64,000 bases of DNA from Aquimonas sp964586455 (GTDB lineage: Bacteria; Pseudomonadota; Gammaproteobacteria; Xanthomonadales; Xanthomonadaceae): the NCBI GenBank assembly GCA_964586455.1, contig CAZPHV010000007.1:62001-126000 (forward strand). Reading direction: 5' to 3'. A program made the translations under genes and the position numbers. The notes under the pieces were generated by a model that did not search any database, was not told the DNA's origin, and was given only the letters and a program-made list of their open reading frames with translations. Of the stretch, positions 48,502 through 57,031 are shown one piece after another. Numbering within the stretch: position 1 is the stretch's first letter; every line of letters begins with the position of its first letter.

Positions 48502-50229
48502 ATGGCGCATATCCGCTACAGCCTGGAAGTCGTAGAGCCTTTGGATCTGCTGCCCTCGCGACGCCAGCTCGGACCGGGCAGTCATCGGCTGGGTCGCGAC
48601 GCAAGCTGCGAGATCGTCCTCGACGCGCGCGGAGTCTCCCGCGAGCATCTACGCATCGACGTTCTGGATCGCGGCTGCGTCCTGCATGACCTGGGCTCCA
48701 CCAATGGCAGCCGAGTCGAAGGTGAGCCCTTGACCAGCCGGGCGATTGCCGGCGACTGTCTGCTGCAGATCGGCAGCGTCAAACTGCGCCTGCGCGAGCA
48801 CAGCGCGCTAGCCGGCGCGCTGGCGGTCAACCTGGTGGCATCAGAGGTTCAACCGATGCCGCCGGTTCTCGCCGAGGGGGCACCTGCCACCCGCGCCGCC
48901 GATCTACTTGAACAGCTGCGCAGTGGACTTTGGGACAGCATGCCGGACGCGCGCCACGCATTCGCGAGCGCCGCATCAAGCGTGCTGGCGGCTTGGCTGG
49001 CGCCGCTTGGCGCCGAAGGGCTGCAACTGCGCGAGCGCGGCGGCGCGGTGCTCGCGCAGGCGGGACGCTGCGTCGAGCTCGAAGCCTGGATCGAGTGCGG
49101 CGAACTGTGTCTGTGGGCGCCAGCAGAGCTGGGTTTCAACCAGCCACAGGCCGAAGCGTTGCTGCGTGCGTTCGGACGCTGGCTGCCCGAGCCGGACACC
49201 TACGCGCCGAAGGCAACAGCCGCGGCATGTCCACCCGTGAGCCTCGCAGGGATCGCCAGCCGCCACGAGGGCCTGATTCGCCTGACTGAAGCCTTGCGAC
49301 GACTCGCGCGTCGTCGTATCAGCGTGCTGCTGCTGGGAGAAACAGGCGCTGGCAAGGAGGTCTACGCGCGCTTTGTCCACGCCGCGTCGGATCGTGCGAA
49401 CGGGCCCTTCGTCGCCATCAATTGCGCCGCACTGCCCAGAGACCTGCTGGAAGCCGAACTGTTCGGAATCGAGAAAGGCGCTGCCACCGGCGTCGAAGCC
49501 CGCGCGGGCGTGTTCGAACGGGCCCATGGAGGCACCTTGTTTCTCGATGAATTGGGCGACATGCCGTCCGACACCCAGGTTCGACTGCTGCGAGCGCTTG
49601 AAGACGGTCGGATCCATCGGGTGGGAGGTTCTCGCCTGATCGAAGTCGATGTCCGCTTCGTCGGCGCCACACACAGGGATCTCAAAGTCGAAGTCGAAGC
49701 AGAGCGGTTCCGCATGGATCTGTACCATCGGCTTGCCGGCTTTGTCGCGAGCATCCCACCACTGCGGGAGCGCCACCAGGACATCGCTCCACTTGCCGTA
49801 CATTTTTTCCAGCGCGCACTGCGCGAGTACGAACTGCACAGCCCCGGAATCAGCAACGGCGCACTGCAGGCCTTGGAAGCGTGGCGCTGGCCCGGCAACG
49901 TGCGCGAGTTGAAGCAGACGATCGACAGCGCCTGCGCACTGCTGCTGTCAGGCGAAGCATTGGACTTGATCCATCTGCCTGAGCAGCTTCGAAGGCACGA
50001 CGCCGGGACTGCAACCCGGCATCGCGACGCATGGTCGGCTGGCGCGCCCGAGACTTTGGATGGCGCAGTCGCAGCGGCCGAATGCAGGGCGCTGGAGCGT
50101 GCACTCGCCGCCTGCGGCGGTAACCACGAAGACGCTTGGACACGCCTTGGAATCGGCAAGACCTGCTTCTACAAGAAGCTCAAGCAACACGGTCTCGGGC
50201 GCACTGAGAGTCTCCAGGTCGAGCCCTGA
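48502..50229 (+). CDS. FHA-AAA+-Fis transcriptional regulator (sigma-54 activator type)
   Basis: A 575-residue regulator. Residues 20-105 form an FHA domain (GSHRLGRDASCEIVLDARGV, SREHLRID, LGSTNGSRVEG), which binds phosphothreonine. Residues 105-240 are a linker-like domain. The AAA+ core has Walker A GETGAGKE near 277, the Walker B region GGTLFLDELGD near 345 and WPGNVRELKQ. The C-terminal Fis-type helix-turn-helix is AWTRLGIGKTCFYKKLKQHG. The sigma-54-contacting loop, normally GAFTGA, reads GAATGV (about 327-332), an unusual change. It lies directly downstream of the genes with sigma-54-type promoters, so it is the likely activator. ATG 48484 is an alternative start. Confidence 0.88.
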   Translation: MAHIRYSLEVVEPLDLLPSRRQLGPGSHRLGRDASCEIVLDARGVSREHLRIDVLDRGCVLHDLGSTNGSRVEGEPLTSRAIAGDCLLQIGSVKLRLREHSALAGALAVNLVASEVQPMPPVLAEGAPATRAADLLEQLRSGLWDSMPDARHAFASAASSVLAAWLAPLGAEGLQLRERGGAVLAQAGRCVELEAWIECGELCLWAPAELGFNQPQAEALLRAFGRWLPEPDTYAPKATAAACPPVSLAGIASRHEGLIRLTEALRRLARRRISVLLLGETGAGKEVYARFVHAASDRANGPFVAINCAALPRDLLEAELFGIEKGAATGVEARAGVFERAHGGTLFLDELGDMPSDTQVRLLRALEDGRIHRVGGSRLIEVDVRFVGATHRDLKVEVEAERFRMDLYHRLAGFVASIPPLRERHQDIAPLAVHFFQRALREYELHSPGISNGALQALEAWRWPGNVRELKQTIDSACALLLSGEALDLIHLPEQLRRHDAGTATRHRDAWSAGAPETLDGAVAAAECRALERALAACGGNHEDAWTRLGIGKTCFYKKLKQHGLGRTESLQVEP

Positions 50230-50453
50230 AGCTTTCAGTAACACGGGCCATCGGCGTCGAGACCGACGCACTGCGTTGAGTCCACGTGCGCTCAAGTGGG
50301 CGCACTGCCACTTCACGCGGACGCTCGCTCGGCGCGACTCGGGCTGGCGAACCGGAGGCCGTCCGTCAAGCGCAGCCACGGCCGACCGATCAGACCGTAA
50401 GGACAACGCCTGGCTGGGCGGGCGTCTCCGCTCGGCCCGACCAGATCACCGCA

Positions 50454-51080
50454 TCAACCGGCCAAGTGGTTTTGCATCCGCGCTGCTAGCGCCGCATCTG
50501 CGTGTGGATCCAGCGCGTCAGAGAGCCCCCCGGCTACGCCCTCGCGGTTGGCAGGCGGATGGTTCTGGCTGAGCTTGGCCTTGGCTTCGATGCGCTCGAT
50601 GTCGATTCGCAGGCCAACGATGGCGCGCAGCAGGGCCTGGGTGTAATCGGCCGGTGCATCGGCCACCTGCCAGGGCTCGCGGCGCGGTGCTTCCATGTGT
50701 CGGGTCAGCGCCTCGACCCGCGACCGCAGGGTTTCGGCATCGTGTTGCCAGTGGATGCGGCCGTGCACCACGACCGCTTCGTAGTTCCAGGTCGGAACGA
50801 CCTTGCCGTGCTCACGCTTGGCGGGATACCAGCCGGGGTGCACATAGCCCTGCGCGCCACGAAACACTGTCACCACGCGGGTGCCCTCAGCAAAGCGCTG
50901 CCATAGCGGATTGGCGCGGGCAATGTGGCCGATCAGGGTCGCCTGCCCGTCGCGCAGCAGCGGCAGCAGGTTGACCTCGCTGCCCTCAGCATCGCTGCAC
51001 ACCAAAGTCGCCAGCGGGTGCGCGTCGAGCAGGGCGAGTGCGGCGGGCGTATCGAGCTGGAAGGCGGTGGGGATGTACAT
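50454..51080 (-). CDS. FMN-binding negative transcriptional regulator (PaiB family)
   Basis: A 208-residue protein beginning MYIPTAFQLDTPAALALLDA, with the PaiB family blocks LIGHIARANPLWQRF, VVTVFRGAQGYVHPGWYPAK and VPTWNYEAVVVHGRI. The fold is a split-barrel FMN-binding domain. Bacillus PaiB influences sporulation and protease genes, but in proteobacteria the role is undefined and it may be an oxidoreductase. The start at ATG 51080 begins at the conserved MYIP. A longer frame upstream is not conserved. It is convergent with the FHA regulator, with 224 bp between that seem empty. Confidence 0.85.
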   Translation of the reverse strand: MYIPTAFQLDTPAALALLDAHPLATLVCSDAEGSEVNLLPLLRDGQATLIGHIARANPLWQRFAEGTRVVTVFRGAQGYVHPGWYPAKREHGKVVPTWNYEAVVVHGRIHWQHDAETLRSRVEALTRHMEAPRREPWQVADAPADYTQALLRAIVGLRIDIERIEAKAKLSQNHPPANREGVAGGLSDALDPHADAALAARMQNHLAG

Positions 51081-51291
51081 GGGAGGCGAGATTGGGGAGC
51101 GAGGAGGACCCGAGCGCTGTGCGCGAGCGCCAGGATTCACCATGACAGGATGTCGCACGCCTCCAGAGCGTGCGGCTCGCATGGGGTGAGCCCCGGCCCA
51201 CCAAAAGCTTCGCTACCCGATTTCGACAATCGTCGACTCAGCGCTTGCAGTGGAGGCGGTCGGACCGGTGCACGCGCGGAGCCTTCCATAG

Positions 51292-51411
51292 GGTGGGCCC
51301 TGGCCCACCATAAGCTTCTCTATCCGATGTCGACAATCGTCGATTCAACGCTTCGAGTGCAGGCGGTCGGACCGGGGCGAGCGCGGAGGCCGTGGTGGGC
51401 CAGGGCCCACC
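51292..51411. repeat. Two copies of the 18-bp GGTGGGCC palindrome
   Basis: GGTGGGCCCTGGCCCACC at 51292-51309 and its reverse complement at 51394-51411, each flanked by ATAGG/CCTAT. Five more copies lie at 56401, 56538, 56727, 56832 and 56937. Confidence 0.85.
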
Positions 51412-51453
51412 CTATGGGCGCGGCGAGGTTTCTCGCCGCGCCCAGCCCTTACG

Positions 51454-51678
51454 AATCCCGAATCCCGAATCCCGAATCCCGAATCCCGAATCCCGAATCC
51501 CGAATCCCGAATCNNNNNNNNNNNNNNNNNNNNNNNNNNNNNNNNNNNNNNNNNNNNNNNNNNNNNNNNNNNNNNNNNNNNNNNNNNNNNNNNNNNNNNN
51601 NNNNNNNNNNNNNCGAATCCCGAATCCCGAATCCCGAATCCCGAATCCCGAATCCCGAATCCCGAATCGCGAATCCCG
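51454..51678. repeat. GAATCCC heptanucleotide tandem array around the second gap
   Basis: Uninterrupted copies of the 7-bp unit GAATCCC lie on both sides of the 100 N (51514-51613), with one variant (GAATCGC) near the right end. The true length is unknown. Shorter runs occur at about 28210, 56788 and 57000. Confidence 0.9.
51514..51613. other. Assembly gap of 100 N
   Basis: A placeholder gap inside the heptamer array. Confidence 0.95.
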
Positions 51679-51692
51679 TCGACCTGCAGGCG

Positions 51693-52634
51693 CTAGCGCC
51701 TGCGGGTCGACTGCAGATACCGGAAGAAATCGGATTCCGAATCCAGCATCAAGGTCGAGTTTTCGCCCAGATTGCGGTAGCTCTCCAGCGTGCGGAAGAA
51801 GGCATAGAACTCGGGGTCGGCGCCGTAGGCCTCGCCGTAGATGCGGGTGGCTTCGGCGTCGGCGCGACCGCGGATCTCGGCGGCCTGACGTTCGGCTTCC
51901 GAACGGATGGTTCGCAGCTGCCGCTCCATGTCGCCGAGGATCTCCTGGCTCTTGCCCTGGCCTTCCGAGCGGAAACGCTCGGCGATCGACTGGCGCTCCG
52001 ACACCATCCGCGTCTCGACCTGGCGGCGCACACTCTCGATGTAGTTGATGCGCTTGATGCGCACGTCGACCAGCTCGATGCCGAGCTCGGGCATCAGCCG
52101 CGAGGCCGCCGCCAGCATTTCCTGCTCAAGTCGCTCGCGGCCCTTCTTGGGCTTGTCGAGGTCGACGTCGCCGCGCAGCACGGCTTCGTCTTCGACTTCC
52201 TTCAGGTCGACCTGCCAGTCGCGCGAGCGCACGATTTCCTCAAGATCGGTGCCGGAGACGATGTCGCGCGCCACCGAGTCGATGATGTCGTCCAGCCGGG
52301 TGCGCGCGCCGGACTCATCGCGCACCGAGCGCAGGAACTGCAGCGGGTCGGCAATGCGCCAGCGCGCGGTGGTGTCGACGATGACGAACTCGCGGCCGAG
52401 TGTGGGGATCTGGCTGACGTCACCGTCCCAGACCAGCAGGCGCTTGTCGAAGCGCCGAACTTCCTGCACGAAGGGCGTCTTGAAATGCAGGCCGGGCTCG
52501 TTGATCGGCTCACCGATGGGCTCGCCGAACTGCACGATGATCGCCTGTTCGGCCTGGTCGATCACGAAGGTGGCGTCGCGCAGCACGATCAGGCCAAGCA
52601 GGGCAACGGCGCCAATGATGAGGGGGCTTTTCAT
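51693..52634 (-). CDS. hflC: HflC, membrane protease-modulating SPFH protein
   Basis: A 313-residue protein with an N-terminal anchor (LIIGAVALLGLIVL) and an SPFH/band-7 domain: QAEQAIIVQFGEPIGEPINE, GLHFKTPFVQEVRRFDKRLL, then a helical stalk with SERQSIAERFRSEGQGKSQE and RAEAxATRIYGEAYG-type sequence near the end. With HflK it forms the large periplasmic-side cage that regulates the FtsH protease. ATG 52634 overlaps the hflK stop by 4 bp. It is of normal length. The repeat-filled region follows its stop after about 10 bp. Confidence 0.95.
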   Translation of the reverse strand: MKSPLIIGAVALLGLIVLRDATFVIDQAEQAIIVQFGEPIGEPINEPGLHFKTPFVQEVRRFDKRLLVWDGDVSQIPTLGREFVIVDTTARWRIADPLQFLRSVRDESGARTRLDDIIDSVARDIVSGTDLEEIVRSRDWQVDLKEVEDEAVLRGDVDLDKPKKGRERLEQEMLAAASRLMPELGIELVDVRIKRINYIESVRRQVETRMVSERQSIAERFRSEGQGKSQEILGDMERQLRTIRSEAERQAAEIRGRADAEATRIYGEAYGADPEFYAFFRTLESYRNLGENSTLMLDSESDFFRYLQSTRRR

Positions 52635-53695
52635 CGACGATCTCCGGTAGCGGCGGGCTGGGGCTGGGCGTCACGCAGGTTGATCAGCGGCAGGGGCGAC
52701 ATCTGGCCCTTCTGCTGCACCACCACGCTGCCGATGTTGGGCAGCACTTCGTTGAGGGTTTCCAGGTACATGCGGGTGCGGGTGACCTCGGGCGCGCTGC
52801 GGTATTCGGCGAGAATCGCCGAGAAGCGCGCGGTCTCACCCAGCGCCTGGTTCACACGTTCTGTGGCGTAACCTTCAGACTCTGCAATCGCTCGATTGGC
52901 CTGGCCACGCGCCAGCGGCAGCTGCTGGTTGGCCTGCTTCTGCGCCTCGTTGATCATGCGCTCGCGCTCCTGGCGAGCTTCATTGACCTCGTTGAAAGCC
53001 GGCTGCACGGCGCGCGGTGGCACCACGTCCTGCAGCTCGACGGTGACGATGTGGATGCCGGTCTCGTAGCGCTCCATCGCCTGCTGCACTTCATCGCGCA
53101 CCAGGTTGCTGATCTCCACGCGGGCGGTGGTCAGCACTTCGCTGCCAAGCCGGTTGCCGACCGCACGCCGCATCACCGACTCGCTCAGGTCACGCAGGGT
53201 GCGGGTGGGTTCGCGCATCGAATAGATGAACTTCATCGGGTCGGAGATGCGGTACTGAACCACCCAGGACACGTCGATGATGTTGAGGTCACCGGAGAGC
53301 ATCAGCGACTCGTCCGGATACTCCTGGCCGCTGTACTGGGTGGCTCTACCGGACTCGGTGGACTCGGTGCGGAAGCCGAACTCCTGTTTCAGCACGCGTT
53401 CGGTGGCGACCAACTGCACGGTGTCAACGCCGAAGGGCAGTTTGAAGTGCAGGCCAGGGTCAGCGATCTTGACCACTTCACCGAAGCGTTTGACCACACC
53501 GCGCTCTTCCGGCTGCACCGTGTAGAACACGCTGCTGACGCCCCACAGCGCGATCACCGCGCCGACTCCCAGCGCGATCAGGCCACCGGGGATCTTGGGC
53601 ATCTGCGGTGCACCGCCGCTACCGCTGCCGCTGCCGCCGCGCGGGGCGCGGCCGCCGCCGAACAGGTTCTCGACGGTCTTGCGTGCGTCATTCAT
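52631..53695 (-). CDS. hflK: HflK, SPFH partner of HflC
   Basis: A 354-residue protein. The Gly-rich cytoplasmic N-terminus (GGGRAPRGGSGSGSGG) is typical of HflK, followed by one transmembrane helix (GLIALGVGAVIALWGVSSVF) and the SPFH domain (GVVKRFGEVVKIADPGLHFK; SYVV-type YRISDPMKFIYSMREP). ATG 53695 has a GAGGAA ribosome site. The hfq-hflX genes that often precede hflK are absent here. The 152 bp upstream hold no gene. Confidence 0.95.
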   Translation of the reverse strand: MNDARKTVENLFGGGRAPRGGSGSGSGGAPQMPKIPGGLIALGVGAVIALWGVSSVFYTVQPEERGVVKRFGEVVKIADPGLHFKLPFGVDTVQLVATERVLKQEFGFRTESTESGRATQYSGQEYPDESLMLSGDLNIIDVSWVVQYRISDPMKFIYSMREPTRTLRDLSESVMRRAVGNRLGSEVLTTARVEISNLVRDEVQQAMERYETGIHIVTVELQDVVPPRAVQPAFNEVNEARQERERMINEAQKQANQQLPLARGQANRAIAESEGYATERVNQALGETARFSAILAEYRSAPEVTRTRMYLETLNEVLPNIGSVVVQQKGQMSPLPLINLRDAQPQPAATGDRR

Positions 53696-53847
53696 GGCTC
53701 AATTCCTCGTTGAAAGTCGACCGCGCGGTCGTGATGCCGGGGCTCGACGTGGGGCAGCGCGGCGCGTAGCCGATTGCCGGTGCGGGCGCAGGACGCGAAG
53801 CTGTCGCACCTGTGACCGCAGATGGAAGGGGTAGAGGACGCGTCAAC

Positions 53848-54423
53848 TCATTCCGAGATGCGCTCGTACAGGCGCAGGATCAGCACGCCAGTGGCGCCGC
53901 GCTCGACCGGATCCGGGTTGGCGGACAGCGCGCGCTCGCCGACGTGCACGCTGAACCGCGCATCCTCCATCGAGCGGCCCTGTCGCCAGAAGCGCAGCAC
54001 ACGGGCCTGCGGCGGACCGATCGGCTCCTCGACCTTGAAACCCGCATCCAGCAGGCGCTGCATCAGCTGCGCCATGGCCACGCGCGGCTCGACCAGACGC
54101 AACGCGAGCTCGTACTCGCGCACCTTGAAGCCGGCCTGCTCGCGCACGTCCTCGAACACCAGGCTGTGCTCGAACTCAAGCACGTAGCCGTCGAACAGTG
54201 GCTCTCGCAGCACCCGCACTTCACCGCTGGCGTTGAGCCGCATATTGCGGCGGCGTGCATCGATGCGCTCACGGATGATTGCGGCGCGCGCGTTCTGCAT
54301 CTCAGTCGCGGCAGGTGCAGGGCTCGCGGGCGCGGAGGTCGCCGGCGCGGCATCCTGCCAGGCGAGAGCCGGCACGGCCGCCAGCAGCAGCAGCGACATC
54401 GCAACACATCGCAGCACAGTCAT
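53848..54423 (-). CDS. Small periplasmic protein of unknown function
   Basis: A 191-residue exported protein. ATG 54423 has an excellent ribosome site (AAGGAG), and the signal peptide MTVLRCVAMSLLLLAAVPAL ends at AWA or so. After a Pro/Ala linker the mature domain has RRRNMRLNASGEVRVLREPL, VLEFEHSLVFEDVREQAG and VSVHVGERALSANP-like strands, a compact alpha/beta fold I do not recognise. There is a possible disulfide-free composition (no cysteine beyond the signal). It lies between hflK and ubiB on the same strand with gaps of more than 100 bp on both sides, so it is probably monocistronic. Confidence 0.7.
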   Translation of the reverse strand: MTVLRCVAMSLLLLAAVPALAWQDAAPATSAPASPAPAATEMQNARAAIIRERIDARRRNMRLNASGEVRVLREPLFDGYVLEFEHSLVFEDVREQAGFKVREYELALRLVEPRVAMAQLMQRLLDAGFKVEEPIGPPQARVLRFWRQGRSMEDARFSVHVGERALSANPDPVERGATGVLILRLYERISE

Positions 54424-54538
54424 CGGCAACTCCTTGAACTTGGGCCTGCGGGACCATGAGTGTGCCAGCGCAGGCGAGGGCTTCGCGAATACTCCGACGG
54501 AAGGCAGGCGAAAACGCGTGTCGAAACCTGCCCGTGAA

Positions 54539-56203
54539 TCAGGCTTTGCGGGGCCAAGCGGCAATGAACGCGGCCATCGCACCCGCGCCTGCCAGCCAGA
54601 CCGTGATCGGTGTACCCAACCAGGGTCTGCCTGCAGACTCCAAGGTGTGCAGGGCCACGCTGACCAGCATCAGGCCGACGCCGATCACCGCGAACACGGT
54701 CTGCCGGTTTCCCGCCTGGGCGGCATCCGCCAGTCGCTTCAGGTCATCCGAGTGCAGCCGCAGCGCCGCGCGCCCGCTGGCCGCCTGTTTCAGGTAGTCA
54801 TGCGCCAGCTCGGCCACCTCGGGTGCCGCCGCGAGAAGCTGTGGAATCCGCGCACGCGCACGTTTGAGCAGCGCCTGCGGGTTGCGCTTCTCGCGCAAGA
54901 TGTCCGCGAGCACCGGCTTGGCCACCGCCCAGATGTCGAGCTTGGGGTCGAGCAGGCGGCCAAGGCCCTCGATGTTGAGCAAGGTTTTCTGCAGCAGGAT
55001 CAGCTGCGGCTGGATCGTCAGCTGGTAGCGGTGCGCGACCTTGAACAGCTTCAGCAGCACTTCGCCCAGCGCGATCTCGGACAGCGGCCGGGTGAAGTAG
55101 GGCTCGCAGACCGTGCGCACCGCGCCTTCGAGTTCATCGATGCGGATCGAGCCGGGCATCCAGCCGGCATCGAGGTGCAGCTGGGCGATGCGGCGGTAGT
55201 CGCGCTCGAAGATCGCGGTGAAGTTCTCCGCGAGGTAGTACTGGTCGATCTCGGGCAGTGAACCCATGATTCCGAAATCGAGCGCGATGAAGCGCGGCGA
55301 CTCCGCGCGCGCGGTGTCGACCCAGATGTTTCCCGCATGCGCATCGGCGTGGAAGAAGTTGTCGCGGAACACCTGGGTGTAGAACAGCTGCACGCCCTTG
55401 GCGGCCAGCGCGCGGCGGTCGATGCCGGCGGCTTCGATCGCAGCCAGGTCATCGCTGCGCACGCCGTGCACGCGCTCCAGGGTCAGCACGCCTTCGGTGG
55501 TGTGGTCCCAGAACACCTGCGGGACGTAGAGATCCTTCGAGCCCTCGAAGTGCCGACGCAGCACCGAGGCGTTCGCGCCTTCTCGCTGCAGGTCGAGCTC
55601 GTCGCGCAGCGAGCGCGCGATCTCGTCCACCACCTCCGCCGGCCGCGTACGTTCGGGGTCGGGGCCGAACCGTTCGGACAGCGAAGCAAACGTGCGCAGC
55701 AGGCTGATGTCGGCTTCGATGGTCGCAGCGATTCCCGGCCGCAGCACCTTGATCACCACCGACCGGCCGTCGGGCAGTTCAGCCGCATGCACCTGCGCGA
55801 TCGATGCGGACGCCAGCGGGGTTTCGTCGAAGCGGGCGTAATGATCCTCGACACGGCCGCCCAGCTCGCGCTCGATCGCCGCGCGTGCGAGTGCGCCCGG
55901 AAACGGCGCCACTTGATCCTGCAGCAGGCACAGCTCGTCGGCGATGTCTGCCGGCAGCAGGTCGCGCCGCGTCGCCAGCACCTGGCCAAACTTGACGAAG
56001 ATGGGGCCCAGATCCTGCAGAGCCAGCCGCAGCCGCGCACCGCGCGAGAGCTCCTTCGCCACGCCACGCGCCGCCGGCACCAAAGGCCGCAGCACGCGCA
56101 GCAGTCCGGCCAGTCGGCTGCCTTCCAGCAAGCCATCCAGGCGATAGCGCAGCGCCACGCGCAGGATGGTGAGCACGCGCAGGGGGCTGCGGATCAGGCG
56201 CAT
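54539..56203 (-). CDS. ubiB: UbiB, ABC1 kinase-like protein of ubiquinone biosynthesis
   Basis: A 554-residue atypical kinase with the family-defining KxGQ motif at 71-74 (FVKFGQVLATRRDLL). The Ala-rich nucleotide loop is ASASIAQVHAAELPDG, the catalytic region is HADAHAGNIWVD, and IALDFGIMGS is the DFG equivalent. The C-terminus has two hydrophobic helices (VFAVIGVGLMLVSVALHTL; PITVWLAGAGAMAAFIAAW) that anchor it to the membrane. UbiB proteins are needed for ubiquinone synthesis, probably as ATPases that extract lipid intermediates. No other ubi gene is nearby. It ends at ATG 56203 beside the repeat region, where its promoter must lie. Confidence 0.93.
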   Translation of the reverse strand: MRLIRSPLRVLTILRVALRYRLDGLLEGSRLAGLLRVLRPLVPAARGVAKELSRGARLRLALQDLGPIFVKFGQVLATRRDLLPADIADELCLLQDQVAPFPGALARAAIERELGGRVEDHYARFDETPLASASIAQVHAAELPDGRSVVIKVLRPGIAATIEADISLLRTFASLSERFGPDPERTRPAEVVDEIARSLRDELDLQREGANASVLRRHFEGSKDLYVPQVFWDHTTEGVLTLERVHGVRSDDLAAIEAAGIDRRALAAKGVQLFYTQVFRDNFFHADAHAGNIWVDTARAESPRFIALDFGIMGSLPEIDQYYLAENFTAIFERDYRRIAQLHLDAGWMPGSIRIDELEGAVRTVCEPYFTRPLSEIALGEVLLKLFKVAHRYQLTIQPQLILLQKTLLNIEGLGRLLDPKLDIWAVAKPVLADILREKRNPQALLKRARARIPQLLAAAPEVAELAHDYLKQAASGRAALRLHSDDLKRLADAAQAGNRQTVFAVIGVGLMLVSVALHTLESAGRPWLGTPITVWLAGAGAMAAFIAAWPRKA

Positions 56204-57031
56204 GGGAGCAGCCCGTGGTGGCGTTCAGCGGGGAACAGCGAAGAGCACATAGCAGGACGACTCGACCGAAACCGCCGCACTGTGCCATGCGGGACGTGCA
56301 GGTGGCGAGGGTAAGCAAGTGTTTGCCGACATCGTGTCGCAGGCACGAGCGACGAGCAGCGACATCGAAAAAGCGAGTGCGGGGCGAGCGTCCAGCCCAT
56401 GGTGGGCCAGGGCCCACCCTATGAGTACCGAAAGCGCCCTCGCCGCGCTCCGGCTGCCCGAGTGCACCAAATCCAATCCCAATCCCAACACCAATTCGAA
56501 TCGCGAAACGCGAAACGCAGGTCCGGCAGCCTGATAGGGTGGGCCCTGGCCCACCGTAGCATTCATGCGTGCCCCGATCCCTGATCGTCGGATGTTCTGC
56601 CCGCGGTGGCAGATATCTGGCCTTGTCGCGATTTCGGGCCCTGTCGAACTCGGGCCATCGGATGACGGCCGAGCGTGGTCGGATCGAAGCAGGAGGGGCC
56701 GAGACCGAAGCGAGCGTTGAGCCCATGGTGGGCCAGGGCCCACCCTATGTCAGGGCGCGGCGAGAAACCTCGCCGCGCGTTGCTCCAATGAATCCCGAAT
56801 CCCGAATCCCGATTCCCAACGAGCTCCATAGGGTGGGCCCTGGCCCACCAAGAGCCGGAAACCGCGGTGACACCAAACACCCGCCGGCCGGAGCACAGCA
56901 TCAAGCGATGGGTGATCCGTTCGAGAGCCGGGCCATGGTGGGCCAGGGCCCACCCTATGTCAGGGCGCGGCGAGAAACCTCGCCGCGCCCCGCTCTAACG
57001 AATCCCGAATCCCGATTCCCGAATCCCAGCT
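56204..57031. other. Composite repeat region between ubiB and the natB gene
   Basis: An 828-bp region without a supported gene. It holds five copies of the 18-bp GGTGGGCC palindrome (56401, 56538, 56727, 56832, 56937). Two copies of a GCGCGGCGAG-AAA-CCTCGCCGCGC hairpin are at about 56755 and 56965, each after a palindrome, and each is followed by GAATCCC heptamers (about 56788 and 57000). Degenerate AATCCAATCCC-type sequence lies at 56466. Confidence 0.8.
56401..57028. repeat. Five palindromes with associated hairpins and heptamers
   Basis: Palindromes alternate in orientation: CCAGGG centres at 56401, 56727 and 56937, and CCCTGG centres at 56538 and 56832. The units at 56727-56815 and 56937-57028 repeat the same order of palindrome, CTATGTCAGG, hairpin and GAATCCC, which is also seen at 51394-51513. 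Confidence 0.85.

Larger units (their letters stand above)
51081..51692. other. Repeat-filled intergenic region with assembly gap
   Basis: It contains an imperfect direct repeat of about 90 bp (copies starting near 51195 and 51302), two 18-bp GGTGGGCC palindromes, a GCGCGGCGAG hairpin at about 51416, and a GAATCCC heptamer array interrupted by the 100-N gap. No gene is supported. The frame reading Glu-Ser-Arg-Ile-Pro-Asn-Pro is a translation of the heptamers. Confidence 0.8.

Noticed and set aside
51454..51678. Repetitive protein reading Glu-Ser-Arg-Ile-Pro-Asn-Pro
   Set aside because: It is only the translation of the GAATCCC heptamer array. The heptamer is not a multiple of three, so every frame is open regardless of coding, and no start or ribosome site belongs to it.
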